Part shown: in pieces, positions 14,579 through 24,007 of the stretch
How positions within the stretch are numbered: the first letter of the stretch is position 1
Layout: the number at the start of each line of letters is the position of its first letter
Assembly: GCF_900631615.1 (NCBI RefSeq)
Contig: NZ_LR131273.1
Location: forward strand, 2,822,850 to 2,886,849
Reading direction: 5' to 3'
Length of the DNA: 64,000 nucleotides
Origin: Tsukamurella paurometabola
GTDB taxonomy: Bacteria > Actinomycetota > Actinomycetes > Mycobacteriales > Mycobacteriaceae
Made by a program: the position numbers and the translations under genes
Notes under the pieces: model-generated
Seen by the model: the letters and a program-made list of their open reading frames with translations, nothing else
Told to the model about the DNA's origin: nothing
Database searches by the model: none

Positions 14579-15865
14579 GTGAGTGTTCTCGAAGACCGTC
14601 GTCGTGCCGAGGTGCGCGCTCTCGCTGAGCTGGGCTGCAGTGAAGTCGCGGGCGCCGCGGACGGGATTCACGGCGTGCACCGGGCCATCTCCGATCGGGT
14701 CTTCCGCTCCGTGCGCCTGGGGGTAGGGGCCGCGGTGGCGCCGGTCCGCGCGCTGCACGACGGCATCGCCGACGGGGTCTACGCGACGATCAGCACCGTC
14801 GCGCGCACCATCGGGCGGGTGGCCGCCGCCGGCGCCGACTGGCCGGGGGAGCGGCCGCCGTCGGAGACGGTGCGCGGGGCGACGCTCATCGGCGCCGTGC
14901 TCGGGCTCATCGGCGACGAGCTGGAGGACCAGGGCTCACCGCTGGCCGTCGACCCGGTGACGGTCCGCGTCGACGGAGCGATCGTGCACCTGGGTGACGA
15001 TCCGGTGCCGCCCGGCCGGCTGGATCCGGCCGACGTCTTCGACGGCGCGACGGGCCGCCTGGTGGTACTCCTGCACGGGCTCACCGAGACGGAGCACGCC
15101 TGGGGTGTCGGCGGCCTGGCGGCCGACGACTACGGCGTGCGGCTGGCCGTCGACCTCGGAGTCACACCGGTCTACGTGCGCTACAACAGCGGCCGCCACA
15201 TCAGCGCCAACGGACGCGATCTCGCGGACCTGCTGGAGCGGCTCGTCGCCGCCTGGCCGGTCGCCGTCACCGATCTCGTGCTCATCGGCCACTCCATGGG
15301 CGGCCTCGTGGCCCGCAGCGCGGCGCATCAGGCGCAGGAGCGGGGGCTGGCCTGGCCCGCCGCGGTGTCGGCCACCGTCAGCCTGGGGACGCCGCACCTG
15401 GGCGCCCCGTTGGAGCAGGCCGCGCATTACGGCAGCGCGGCGCTCGTCGCGGTGCCCGAGACGGCCCCGTTCGGCCGGCTGTTGCGGCGCCGGAGCGCCG
15501 GGATCCGGGACCTGCGCGGCGGATCGATCGTGGACGAGGACTGGCGCGGCCGCGACGCCGACGCGCTCGGACGCGCCGCCGCGGCGGAGGTGCCGTTGCC
15601 GTCGGGGGCCGACCACTACTTCGTCGCGGCGACCTTCACCCGCGACGCCCGGCACCCGCTCGGCCGCCTCCTCGGCGACGGGCTCGTACTCCCCACGAGT
15701 GCTGCCGGTCGCGGCAGGGCCCGGCGGATCGGGTTCACCGACGACGCCGGACTGCACCTGGGCAAGGCGCATCATTTCACGCTGCTGCAGTCCGACGCCG
15801 TCTACGACCAGGTACGGGCCTGGCTCGATCAGCCGCGTGAGCGGGCGGGAGTCACGGGCGCGTAG
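14579..15865 (+). CDS. Alpha/beta hydrolase, PGAP1/lipase-like
   Basis: A 428-residue hydrolase. The first 110 residues are a predicted helical region; the alpha/beta-hydrolase fold starts at about residue 155 ([15 protein letters not shown]). The nucleophile elbow is GHSMGG with Ser239. A conserved Gly-Thr-Pro-His follows ([14 protein letters not shown]), as in PGAP1-like and triacylglycerol lipase-like enzymes. The catalytic His is probably in [11 protein letters not shown] near the C-terminus. The GTG start has no ribosome site and lies next to nested palindromes. The 3' end overlaps the TauD-like gene by 37 bp tail to tail. Confidence 0.78.
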   Translation: MSVLEDRRRAEVRALAELGCSEVAGAADGIHGVHRAISDRVFRSVRLGVGAAVAPVRALHDGIADGVYATISTVARTIGRVAAAGADWPGERPPSETVRGATLIGAVLGLIGDELEDQGSPLAVDPVTVRVDGAIVHLGDDPVPPGRLDPADVFDGATGRLVVLLHGLTETEHAWGVGGLAADDYGVRLAVDLGVTPVYVRYNSGRHISANGRDLADLLERLVAAWPVAVTDLVLIGHSMGGLVARSAAHQAQERGLAWPAAVSATVSLGTPHLGAPLEQAAHYGSAALVAVPETAPFGRLLRRRSAGIRDLRGGSIVDEDWRGRDADALGRAAAAEVPLPSGADHYFVAATFTRDARHPLGRLLGDGLVLPTSAAGRGRARRIGFTDDAGLHLGKAHHFTLLQSDAVYDQVRAWLDQPRERAGVTGA

Positions 15866-16746
15866 TCCGAGGCGTCGCCCTTGCGCGCCACGCCCTCGCG
15901 ACCGTCGACGCCGACGGGCAGGTCGCCGGCGAGCGTCACGCGACGGAGCAGGCGCTTGTGATCGCCGTAGTCGTTGATGCCGAAGTGCTGCGTGGAGCGG
16001 TTGTCCCAGATGGCCACGTCGCCCGGTTGCCACGCCCAGCGGACGGTGTTGTCCGGGTTCTCGATCCGCCGCTGCAGCAGCGCGAGGATCGGCGCCGAGT
16101 CGTGGCTGCTCAGGCCTGCAAAGGACTTCACGAAGTGCCCCAGCAGCAGCGAGCGCCGGCCCGTCTCCGGGTGTACGCGCACCACCGGGTGCTCCGCCTC
16201 GAAGACGATCCGGATGAACTCCTTGTGGTACTCGGCGCGCTGGTACGTGGCGTTGTGGCCGGCGTAGTCGTAGTCGTTGGTGTGGATGGCGCGCAGGCTC
16301 TCCGCGAGCGCCTTCAGCGGCTCCGGCAGCCGGTCGTAGGCGCGCGTCGTGGACGCCCACGTCGTGTTCCCGCCGTGCGGCGGCAGTTCGACGGGCCGCA
16401 GGATCGACGCCTTGGGCACGCGGTCGACGAAGGAGACGTCGGTGTGCCAGCTGTTCGCCGCGCCCTCGATGGGCAGCAGATCCGAGTCCGACCGGACCGT
16501 CGGGTGCGGGGTCGTCGGCACGCCCAGGCGCGCGGCGAAGGCGTGCTGACCGGCGTCGTCGAGGTGGTGCTGATCGCGGAAGAAGATCACCTCGTGCTCG
16601 GCGAGCAGGTCGAGGATCCTGTCCGCGGTCGCGTCGTCGATGTCGCCGCCCAGCCGGACCCCGTGCACGACCGCGCCGATGTGTTCGCCCAACCTGGTCA
16701 CGGTGATCTCGGGTGCGACGGTGCTGTGGTCGAGCGTTGCGGTCAT
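15829..16746 (-). CDS. TauD/AtsK-type alpha-ketoglutarate-dependent dioxygenase
   Basis: A 305-residue Fe(II)/2-oxoglutarate dioxygenase. The iron triad is visible: H101-x-D103 in WHTDVSF and a distal His in [17 protein letters not shown], with Arg residues after it for 2-oxoglutarate. It probably cleaves alkyl sulfate esters or sulfonates to release sulfite or sulfate, as AtsK and TauD do. It is the last gene of the ssu/sulfatase group, separated from the sulfatase by 95 bp, so it may also have its own promoter. Substrate class (taurine against alkyl sulfate) cannot be decided from sequence; the sulfatase neighbour favours alkyl sulfates. Confidence 0.82.
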   Translation of the reverse strand: MTATLDHSTVAPEITVTRLGEHIGAVVHGVRLGGDIDDATADRILDLLAEHEVIFFRDQHHLDDAGQHAFAARLGVPTTPHPTVRSDSDLLPIEGAANSWHTDVSFVDRVPKASILRPVELPPHGGNTTWASTTRAYDRLPEPLKALAESLRAIHTNDYDYAGHNATYQRAEYHKEFIRIVFEAEHPVVRVHPETGRRSLLLGHFVKSFAGLSSHDSAPILALLQRRIENPDNTVRWAWQPGDVAIWDNRSTQHFGINDYGDHKRLLRRVTLAGDLPVGVDGREGVARKGDASDYAPVTPARSRG

Positions 16747-16841
16747 GGCTGCCTCCGGAGTGCGTTGCGTGCGTGGTGCATCCAGCTCACCCGATCCGGG
16801 CCGACGGGGCCAGGGTTGCGTTCAGCGCGGGCGCAATCCGC

Positions 16842-19148
16842 TCAATCCGCCTCCTCCTCGGCCTCCTGCTGCAGGCGGTCGATGGCGCCCGACGGGACGC
16901 CGACGGGCCCCGGCGTGTACGTGACCGCATGCAGCGCACCGGAGTACGGAAAGGTCCCGCGGCGCTCGCGCAGCTCCCACGCGACCGGCCCGCGCGCGTC
17001 CAGGCCGACGGAGATCCCGGTCCACGGCGCCATGCCGATGAGCTGGACGCGGTCCGGGAGCGTGGCGGCCTCGGCGCCGTCGACGGCGATCGCGAGATCC
17101 CAGCGCAGGTCGGGGCGCACCGTCGCCGTCAGGGAGACGGTGCGCCGGCCCGGCTCGACGGGACCCGAGCGGGCCTCCGCGTACCGGCCGTAGGCGTTGT
17201 AGCCGACGACGGCCGCTCCGTCCTCGACGTAGACGAGGTAGCCGCCCAGAGCGTCGCCGTGCGCGACGAGCACGCCCTCGGCGCCGTCAGCGAACTCGAC
17301 GTCGATGTCGACGCGGAAGTCCCGGTACTGTACGAGTTTCGCCGACCGGTAGCGTTCGAGCACGGGCGTGCCGGGGAGCAGCCGCACGGGCTCGGCGAGA
17401 CGCCTCTCCGCGGGATTGCGCGTGGTTCCGTCGATCACGATGGGGAAGACCGTATTGCGCCAGGCCTCGTGTTCCCACTCGGCGGCCAGTTCGGCGACGA
17501 GGCCGGGGTGGTGCTCGGCGAGGTCGGTGGTCTCCGCCGGGTCGGTCCGGTTGTCGAAGAGCTGCCAACGCGGGACGAGCGGATCGTCGCCGCGGCCGTG
17601 CAGACTGAGCAGCTTCCAGCCGTCGCGGTAGTAGCCGCGGTGCCCGCGGAACTCCGAGTACTGGCGCGTGCGGGCCGACGGCGCGGTCGGGTTCGACCAC
17701 GCGGCGCGCTGCGAGACACCGTCGCGTTCCTGGGCGGGGCGGCCGTGCCGCCGCGTCGGCGTCGGTACACCGGCCAGGTCCAGCAGGGTGGGCGCCACGT
17801 CGGTGACGAACGAGAACTGCTCGCGCACGCCCCGTGCATCCGGAAGGCCCGCGGGCCAGGACAGGACGAACGGCACGCGCACGCCGCCCGCGAAGGTCTG
17901 GCCCTTGTAGAACCGGAAGGGCGTGTTGGACACCTGCCCCCAGCCGCGCGGGTAGTGCACACCGAGGCGTGCGGTGCCGATCAGCTCCTCCGGGTGGTCG
18001 ACGTCGCCCTCCCAGCCGTCGGGGCCCACGCCGTCGGCGAACTTCACGAACTCGGCGAAGTAGCTGCGGGTGCCCTCGGGACCGCCCTCGGCGGTGCCGC
18101 CGTTGTCCGAGGTGAAGACGACGATCGTGTTGTCCAGCTCGCCCAGTTGCTCGACGGTCCGTAACAGCCGGCCCAGGCTGTCGTCGACGGTGCGCACCAT
18201 CGCCGCGTACACCTGCATGTACCGCGCGAACCGTCGCTGCCGCTCGGGATCCAGCTCGTCCCACGGCGGCACGTCGTAGCCGGGCTCGCTGTTGCGGCGC
18301 GCCGGGCGGACGTCGGGGCCGAACAGACCGAGTTCCTGCTGCCGCGCGAACCGCCGCTCGCGCACGGCGTCCCAGCCGCGGGCGTAGTCGAGGTCCCCGC
18401 GGGGCAGATCTTCGTCCTTGACCTGCAGCGGGCCGTGCATCGCGATGTGCGCGAAGTACAGGAAGAAGGGCTTGTTCGCGTCGTGCGCGCGCAGGTCCTT
18501 GATCCATGAGACCGCGGTGTCGGTGAGCGCATCGGTGACGTAGAAGCCCTCCGGGTACTCGGTCACCGGGTCGACGGTGTTGTCGCGCACCAGCTGGTTC
18601 GGGTGGAAGAAGGAGTTGAGTCCCTCCAGGGAGCCGTAGTAGTGATCGAAGCCGCGCTGGAGCGGCCAGGACGAGCGATCGGCGTCGGGGCCGAGCCGCG
18701 AGTCCTTCGCGAGATGCCACTTGCCGACGGCGTACGTGGCGTAGCCGGAGCCGCGGAGGATCTCGGGCAGGGTGAGCACGTCGTCGGCGAGGCTCAGGCG
18801 CAGGTTCGGGAATCCCGGGTCGGAGTTGGCGACCGATCCGTAGCCCGCGCGGTGTGGGTTGAGCCCGGTGAGCAGGGCGGCGCGGGCCGGCGAGCACACG
18901 GGCGTGGTGTGGTGATTGGTGGAGACGATGCCGCGGGCGGCCAGCGCGTCGAGGTGCGGGGTCGGGATCTCCGAGCCGTACGGCCCGATGTCGGAGAAGC
19001 CCATGTCATCGACGAGGACGACGATGATGTTCGGCGCGCCGGGCCGGGCCCGCACCTCGGTCGGCCAGGCCGGTTCGGACTCCGCCTCGGAGCGGCCGAT
19101 CCGTCCGGCGAAGCCGTCGTACCCGCGGGCGTGATCGGGGATGGTCAT
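16842..19148 (-). CDS. Arylsulfatase (formylglycine type)
   Basis: A 768-residue type I sulfatase. Metal-binding VVLVDDMGFSDIGPYG (D48, D49) is followed by the sulfatase signature CSPARAALLTG, in which Cys85 would be converted to formylglycine and Arg89 is conserved. VGKWHLAKDSRLGP holds the second signature. The C-terminal third (about 560-768) is the beta-rich domain typical of the large arylsulfatases of this group. No signal peptide is seen, so it is cytoplasmic and would act on imported sulfate esters. It overlaps ssuB by 4 bp, which puts it in the sulfonate operon. An FGE maturation enzyme is not in the window. Confidence 0.88.
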   Translation of the reverse strand: MTIPDHARGYDGFAGRIGRSEAESEPAWPTEVRARPGAPNIIVVLVDDMGFSDIGPYGSEIPTPHLDALAARGIVSTNHHTTPVCSPARAALLTGLNPHRAGYGSVANSDPGFPNLRLSLADDVLTLPEILRGSGYATYAVGKWHLAKDSRLGPDADRSSWPLQRGFDHYYGSLEGLNSFFHPNQLVRDNTVDPVTEYPEGFYVTDALTDTAVSWIKDLRAHDANKPFFLYFAHIAMHGPLQVKDEDLPRGDLDYARGWDAVRERRFARQQELGLFGPDVRPARRNSEPGYDVPPWDELDPERQRRFARYMQVYAAMVRTVDDSLGRLLRTVEQLGELDNTIVVFTSDNGGTAEGGPEGTRSYFAEFVKFADGVGPDGWEGDVDHPEELIGTARLGVHYPRGWGQVSNTPFRFYKGQTFAGGVRVPFVLSWPAGLPDARGVREQFSFVTDVAPTLLDLAGVPTPTRRHGRPAQERDGVSQRAAWSNPTAPSARTRQYSEFRGHRGYYRDGWKLLSLHGRGDDPLVPRWQLFDNRTDPAETTDLAEHHPGLVAELAAEWEHEAWRNTVFPIVIDGTTRNPAERRLAEPVRLLPGTPVLERYRSAKLVQYRDFRVDIDVEFADGAEGVLVAHGDALGGYLVYVEDGAAVVGYNAYGRYAEARSGPVEPGRRTVSLTATVRPDLRWDLAIAVDGAEAATLPDRVQLIGMAPWTGISVGLDARGPVAWELRERRGTFPYSGALHAVTYTPGPVGVPSGAIDRLQQEAEEEAD

Positions 19149-19924
19149 GCGGTGGCGGCCACCGCCGGTTCCTGCTCCACGCCCAGCGCGTCGAGCAGCG
19201 ACCCGCGCAGCTCCGCGAACCCGGGCTCGCCGGGCCGGCGCCCGGCACCGTCGGCGAGGGTGACGTCCACGGACAGGATGCCGTGGTCGAGCACGAGGAT
19301 CCGGTCGGCGAGCGCGATGGCCTCGTCGACGTCGTGCGTGATGAGCAGGACCCCGGGGCGGTGGCGTGCGACGAGGCGGCGGAGCAGGTCGTGCATCTTG
19401 AGCTTGGTCAGGGCGTCGAGTGCGCCGAAGGGCTCGTCGGCGAGGAGCACGGCGGGCTCGCGGACGAGGCTGCGCGCCAGGGCGACGCGCTGCTGTTGCC
19501 CGCCGGAGAGCTCGCGCGGCCAGGCCTTCTCGCGCTCTTCCAGTTCCACCTCGCGCAGGAGCTCGCGGCCCACGTCCTTGGCGTCGGCGCCGCCCAGGCC
19601 GAGGATGACGTTGTCGAGAACGCGCGACCAGGGGAGCAGGCGGGAGTCCTGGAAGACCACGGCGCGCCGCGGATCGACCTCGAGCACACCGGATCCGGGG
19701 ACGCCGTCGTCGAGGCCGGCGATGGCGCGCAGCAAGGTCGACTTGCCGGAGCCGGACCGCCCGAGCAGCGCCACGAACTCGCCGCGGCGGATGGTGAGGT
19801 CGATGCCGCGCAGCACTGCCCGGCCGTCGAAGCCGCGCACCAGGTTCCGCGCCTCGATCACCGGCCTGTGGTCGCGGGCCTCCGGGGTGGCGGTGGTGCT
19901 CAGTGGGCCAGGGTGCTCTGCCAT
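19145..19924 (-). CDS. ssuB: Sulfonate-type ABC transporter ATPase
   Basis: A 259-residue ABC ATPase. Walker A GRSGSGKST, Q-loop VFQDSRLLPW (the S/R-L-L-P-W form is typical of SsuB/TauB/NrtC importers), signature LSGGQQQR, Walker B AVLLADEP and switch His in LLITHDVDE are all intact. ATG at 19924 is chosen because only from there is the sequence ABC-like; it overlaps the ssuC stop by 25 bp. With ssuC and ssuA it forms the importer. Confidence 0.9.
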   Translation of the reverse strand: MAEHPGPLSTTATPEARDHRPVIEARNLVRGFDGRAVLRGIDLTIRRGEFVALLGRSGSGKSTLLRAIAGLDDGVPGSGVLEVDPRRAVVFQDSRLLPWSRVLDNVILGLGGADAKDVGRELLREVELEEREKAWPRELSGGQQQRVALARSLVREPAVLLADEPFGALDALTKLKMHDLLRRLVARHRPGVLLITHDVDEAIALADRILVLDHGILSVDVTLADGAGRRPGEPGFAELRGSLLDALGVEQEPAVAATA

Positions 19925-20790
19925 GACAGGGCCTTTCGTGCGGAGAAGCGGACGAGGAGGTCGGTGGTGAAGCCGAGGAGTGCGTAGACGGCCAGGCCCA
20001 CGACGATGACGTCGGTGAGGCCGTACAGACGGGCCTTGTACATGAGGTAGCCGATGCCGTCGGACGCGCCGACCTGCTCGACGACGACCAGGGCGAGCCA
20101 CGCCACGGTCGCCCCGAGCCGCAGGCCCGTGAAGAAGCCGGGCAGGGCCCCGGGGATCGCGATGTACCGCACGAACTTCGCGCGGCTCAGGCCGACGGTC
20201 TCCGCGAGCTCCACGTACTTCCGGTCGATCCCGCGCAGGCCCGCGTGGGTGTTGAGGTAGACCGGCGTCGCCACAGCGAGGGTGATGAGGACGATCTTCA
20301 TCTCCTCGCCGATGCCGAACCAGACGATGAACAGTGGCAGCAGCGCGAGCGCGGGGATCGCGCGGTACACGGTCACGGTGCCGTCGATGAGCGCCTCGCC
20401 CGGCCGGGTGAGACCGGACAGGAGTGCCAGCACGACGGCGAGGCTCACGCCGAGGACGCCACCGACGATCGCGCGCTGTGCGGAGGCCCAGATGTTCGAC
20501 CACAGGGAGCCGTCGACGGCGAGGTTCCACGCGGTGTGCGCGACGGTCCACGGCGCGGACAGGACGGTGTCCGGGATGATCCCGGTCGCGGATCCCGCGG
20601 CCCACAGCGCGACGACGAGCGCGGGGCCGGCGAGGATCCACGCGCCGATCGGGCGGGAATCGACCAGGGCGCGTCGCGTCGACGTGCGGGGCAGCAACTC
20701 GTGGTCGGGGTCGAGGGCACCGGGGCGCTGCTCGGGGGCGGAGTCGTGGGCGAGGCCGCTACCGAGGCGGCCGGTGGGGGGAGAGGTCAC
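19900..20790 (-). CDS. ssuC: Sulfonate-type ABC transporter permease
   Basis: A 296-residue permease with about six membrane segments after a 45-residue hydrophilic N-terminus. The cytoplasmic loop contains the EAA motif (VELAETVGLSRAKFVRYIAI PGALPGF, residues about 190-215) that contacts SsuB. GTG at 20790 is used; it lies 9 bp after the ssuA stop. The combination with TauD-like and sulfatase genes indicates import of sulfonates or sulfate esters. Confidence 0.88.
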   Translation of the reverse strand: MTSPPTGRLGSGLAHDSAPEQRPGALDPDHELLPRTSTRRALVDSRPIGAWILAGPALVVALWAAGSATGIIPDTVLSAPWTVAHTAWNLAVDGSLWSNIWASAQRAIVGGVLGVSLAVVLALLSGLTRPGEALIDGTVTVYRAIPALALLPLFIVWFGIGEEMKIVLITLAVATPVYLNTHAGLRGIDRKYVELAETVGLSRAKFVRYIAIPGALPGFFTGLRLGATVAWLALVVVEQVGASDGIGYLMYKARLYGLTDVIVVGLAVYALLGFTTDLLVRFSARKALSWQSTLAH

Positions 20791-20799
20791 GGGAGGCCC

Positions 20800-21837
20800 T
20801 TACGTTGCGGGGTGGGTGTCGAACCGGAAGTCGACGGAACCGTCGGCGGAGATGCGGCCGCCGGGGATCTCGCCGAAGGCGGCGAGGGTGTCGATGGTGT
20901 CCTGCTGGCGCGCGACGAGCGCCGGGTCGAGCGGCACGGAGCGCCAGCTGCCCTGGCCGTCGTAGGCGATGCGGCCGACGGCCGCGGGGATCTTCAGCGC
21001 ACCCGCGTAATAGGTGTCGACCCAGCGGTTCTTGTCGGCGTCGACCCAGGCGCGGGCGCGGTCGATCGCGGCGGAGAGACGCTTGAGGGCGGCGGCGCGC
21101 GCGGGATCCGCCAGAGCGGCCTGCGGTGAGTACAGGAACATGAGACCGGACTGGGCGGCCTGGGAGATCCGGTCGGGCAGCACCTGGGCGTCGGGATGCG
21201 CGAGCCGGTACTTGGTGCTGATCGGCTCCATGAGCGGGGCGATGTCGATCTGGCCGGCGCCGAGGGCCTCACCCACCTCGGTGAGTTGCAGCGGGACCAG
21301 CTGGACGTCGTGCTTGGACAGGCCCGCGGCACGGAGCAGGCGCAGCACCATGGCCTGGTGCGCGGTGCCCTCGGCGTAGCCGATCTTGCGTCCGCGCAGG
21401 TCGGCGGGGGTGCGCAGCGGCACGCCCGGTCGCGCGACGGTCGAGACGCCGCCGCGATCGAGCTGCCACGCCTTGATGATCGGGCTCGGGAAGCGTGCGA
21501 TCTGCGCGTGGATCGGCGGCACGTCGGCGACGATCGCGACCTGCGTCGCGTCGGCCCGGAAGGACTCGAGGATCGCGGGGCCGCCCGCGAAGTCCGCGAA
21601 CTTCACGCCGAACCCGAGCTTGGCGGCCTCCCCGGACGCGGTGAGCATCGTCTTGAGGATGGACTGCTGGTCGGCGACGGTGATGACGGTGCCGGCCGGG
21701 ACCTCGTCGGCGATCGGCGCGGACGGGTCGTACGCGGGCCCCGACGACGGCGCGCACGCGGTGACGCCGAGCGCCGCGACGAGGGCGGCGGCGAATGCCG
21801 CGGCGCGGCGGGGGAGGCGAAAAGGCATGGGGGCCAT
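20800..21837 (-). CDS. ssuA: Sulfonate ABC transporter substrate-binding lipoprotein
   Basis: A 345-residue periplasmic-type binding protein of the SsuA/TauA/NMT1 family. The N-terminus is a lipoprotein signal: Arg-rich start, hydrophobic stretch, lipobox VTAC followed by an Ala/Ser/Gly linker. The mature part has PADLRGRKIGYAEGTAHQAM and LTEVGEALGAGQIDIAPLMEP, typical of aliphatic sulfonate binders. Start is ATG 21837, or 21828 three codons later. It is the first gene of the operon. Its promoter lies in the 77 bp shared with divergent trhO; no operator could be recognised there. Confidence 0.85.
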   Translation of the reverse strand: MAPMPFRLPRRAAAFAAALVAALGVTACAPSSGPAYDPSAPIADEVPAGTVITVADQQSILKTMLTASGEAAKLGFGVKFADFAGGPAILESFRADATQVAIVADVPPIHAQIARFPSPIIKAWQLDRGGVSTVARPGVPLRTPADLRGRKIGYAEGTAHQAMVLRLLRAAGLSKHDVQLVPLQLTEVGEALGAGQIDIAPLMEPISTKYRLAHPDAQVLPDRISQAAQSGLMFLYSPQAALADPARAAALKRLSAAIDRARAWVDADKNRWVDTYYAGALKIPAAVGRIAYDGQGSWRSVPLDPALVARQQDTIDTLAAFGEIPGGRISADGSVDFRFDTHPAT

Positions 21838-21899
21838 TGAAGGGGAGCGGAGGTGCCACCGGAACCGTTGGACGCAGGCTGAGCGCAAGGCGGCACCGA

Positions 21900-21905
21900 T
21901 AGAAT
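21900..21905 (+). promoter_or_regulatory. Probable -10 element of trhO
   Basis: TAGAAT lies 9 bp before the trhO ATG, giving at most a very short leader. No clear -35 at a normal distance. There is no ribosome site, in line with a near-leaderless mRNA. Confidence 0.4.
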
Positions 21906-21914
21906 GGAGCCGTC

Positions 21915-22763
21915 ATGGGCAAGGTCGTGCTGTTCTACGTGTTCGCCCCGCTGGCCGATCCGGAGGCGATCCGGCTGTGGCAGCGGGCGCTGTGTGAGGC
22001 GAACGATCTGCGCGGCCGGATCATCGTGTCCCGGCACGGGATCAACGTCACCGTCGGCGGCGAGATCCGGGCGGTCAAGCGGTACGTGCGCGCCGTGCGC
22101 GAGTACCCGCCCTTCAAGCGCGCGGACGTGAAGTGGTCCGACGGCTCCGCCGAGGACTTCCCGAAACTCTCGGTGAAGGTGCGCGACGAGATCGTCACGT
22201 TCGGTGTTCCCGACGAGCTGGAGGTGGACGAGGACGGCATCCGGGGCGGCGGGGTGCACCTGACGCCCGACGAGGTGCACGCCCTGGTCGCCGCGAAGCC
22301 CGACGCCGTCTTCTTCGACGGCCGCAACGCCATCGAGGCGGAGATCGGCCGGTTCGCGGGCGCCGTGGTACCGCCGGCGCGGACGACCCGCGACTTCGTG
22401 GCCCTGCTCGACGCGGGGGAGTACGACCACCTGAAGGACCGCCCGGTGATCACCTACTGCACCGGAGGGGTGCGTTGTGAGGTGCTCAGCGCGCTGATGC
22501 GCAATCGCGGCTTCGGCGAGGTCTACCAGCTCGACGGTGGGATCGCGCGCTACGGCGAGCGGTTCGGCGACCGCGGTCTCTGGGAGGGATCGATGTACGT
22601 CTTCGACCGGCGGATGCGCATCGACTTCTCCGATGCGGCGAAGCGGATCGGGCGGTGCACCGCGTGTGGCACGCCGACCTCGAACGTCGCGAACCTGGCG
22701 CCGCCGCAGGACCGGGAGCTGGCGGTGGTGTGCTCCGACTGTGCGCCCGCGGCGGCCACATGA
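21915..22763 (+). CDS. trhO: tRNA uridine(34) hydroxylase (rhodanese/UPF0176 family)
   Basis: A 282-residue protein of the TrhO (YceA) family, which makes 5-hydroxyuridine at the tRNA wobble position. The N-terminal acylphosphatase-like domain (about 1-95: [27 protein letters not shown]) is followed by a rhodanese domain (about 110-220) with active-site loop YCTGGVRCE, and a Cys-rich end ([22 protein letters not shown]) that likely binds zinc. All expected parts are present. The stop overlaps the CobW start by 4 bp. Confidence 0.88.
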   Translation: MGKVVLFYVFAPLADPEAIRLWQRALCEANDLRGRIIVSRHGINVTVGGEIRAVKRYVRAVREYPPFKRADVKWSDGSAEDFPKLSVKVRDEIVTFGVPDELEVDEDGIRGGGVHLTPDEVHALVAAKPDAVFFDGRNAIEAEIGRFAGAVVPPARTTRDFVALLDAGEYDHLKDRPVITYCTGGVRCEVLSALMRNRGFGEVYQLDGGIARYGERFGDRGLWEGSMYVFDRRMRIDFSDAAKRIGRCTACGTPTSNVANLAPPQDRELAVVCSDCAPAAAT

Positions 22764-23848
22764 GCCCTCGTCCCGTCCCCGTCGTGGTGGTGGCGGGCTA
22801 CCTCGGGGCGGGCAAGTCGACGCTGCTCAACCACCTGCTGGCGGGCGCGGGAGACGCGCGGATCGGGGTGGTGGTCAACGACTTCGGCGCGGTGAACATC
22901 GACGCGATGCTGGTCTCGAGCGCGGCGGGCGGCGGATCGGTGCGGACCGTTTCGCTGAGCAACGGGTGCGTGTGCTGCACCGTCGACGACGACGAACTCG
23001 AGGACGTCCTGGGCACGCTCGCCGCGCGCGACCTCGACCTCCTGGTGGTCGAGGCGTCCGGTCTCGCCGAGCCGGCGGCGATGGTGCGGCGGGTGGTGCT
23101 CGCCCAGGATCCGCGGATCGACTACGGCGGGCTCGTGTACGTCGCGGACGCGGCGCACCTCGCCGGCACTATGGAGCGCCATCCCTCGCTGCGGCACCAC
23201 CTCGCGCTCGCCGACCTCGTGGTCCTCAACAAGATCGACCTCACCGACGACCCGGGGGCCGCGCGAACGCTGGTGCGCGAGCACGCCCCGTCGGCGCCGG
23301 TGGTGGGGACCGTCGACGCCGTCGTGCCGGTGGAGCTGCTCATCGACGCGGAGGTACTCGCACGCCGCGCGGCGGAGCGCCGGGAGTCCCCGCGCCAGCT
23401 CACCCTCGACGAGGCGCTCCGCGAGCACGACCACCAGCATCAGCACGAACACGACGACGGCGGCGAGCCGCACCGGCACCTGCACGAGGACTACGCCGCG
23501 GTCACCGTCGAGACGGGGCTCCTCGACGCCCGGGCGACCGCCGCCCTGCTCGCGGACCCGCCGCGCGGCGTGTTCCGGACGAAGGGCTTCGTCACCGTCG
23601 CGGACGGCACCCGGCTCGAGGTGCACGCTGTCGGCAGGCACGTGCGTACGGCCCCCGAGCGGGGCCGGCGAGACGGGGCGGCGACGGTGCTGGTCTTCCT
23701 GGGGATCGGACTCGACGAGGAGGCCGTCCGGGCCGAGGTCGAGGGGTGCCTGGCGGCGCCGGACGCGCCCGCCGACCCGCGGGCGGTCCTCTCGTTGCTC
23801 CGGTACTCCGCTGCGGCACAGAGTGATTCGGCGATCCTCGAGGACTGA
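22760..23848 (+). CDS. CobW/COG0523-family GTP-binding metallochaperone
   Basis: A 362-residue G3E GTPase. Walker [10 protein letters not shown], switch motif GCVCCT (metal-binding Cys pair), base-specific NKID, and a CobW C-terminal domain (about 260 onward). A histidine-rich stretch at about residues 228-248 ([12 protein letters not shown] then HRHLHE) probably sequesters zinc or another divalent metal. Members load Zn, Co or Fe onto target enzymes under limitation. Translational coupling to trhO suggests a possible link to its Cys-rich metal site; that is inference. No Zur box was recognised upstream. Confidence 0.85.
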   Translation: MSPRPVPVVVVAGYLGAGKSTLLNHLLAGAGDARIGVVVNDFGAVNIDAMLVSSAAGGGSVRTVSLSNGCVCCTVDDDELEDVLGTLAARDLDLLVVEASGLAEPAAMVRRVVLAQDPRIDYGGLVYVADAAHLAGTMERHPSLRHHLALADLVVLNKIDLTDDPGAARTLVREHAPSAPVVGTVDAVVPVELLIDAEVLARRAAERRESPRQLTLDEALREHDHQHQHEHDDGGEPHRHLHEDYAAVTVETGLLDARATAALLADPPRGVFRTKGFVTVADGTRLEVHAVGRHVRTAPERGRRDGAATVLVFLGIGLDEEAVRAEVEGCLAAPDAPADPRAVLSLLRYSAAAQSDSAILED

Positions 23849-23862
23849 TCGACGTCCGAATC

Positions 23863-23884
23863 CGATAACGATCCGGTAACGATC
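23863..23884 (+). promoter_or_regulatory. Tandem 11-bp direct repeat upstream of the amidase-like gene
   Basis: CGATAACGATC (23863-23873) is followed immediately by CGGTAACGATC (23874-23884), differing at one position. Direct repeats at exactly one helical turn are the usual site form for OmpR/PhoB-type response regulators. MtrA, which controls cell-wall hydrolases in this group of bacteria and prefers GTAAC-like half-sites, is a candidate. It lies 123 bp before the start codon, in an AT-richer leader region. Confidence 0.5.
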
Positions 23885-24007
23885 ATCGACGGGATTTTCC
23901 TAAAGTCTCAATTGATGGTTGACTGTTTCTCGTGTGACTGATGTGACGAAAGTTGCACAAGAGACTTGGAAGGAGAGCGGCGCCACTTCCCCGGCGCCCA
24001 GCTGCCC

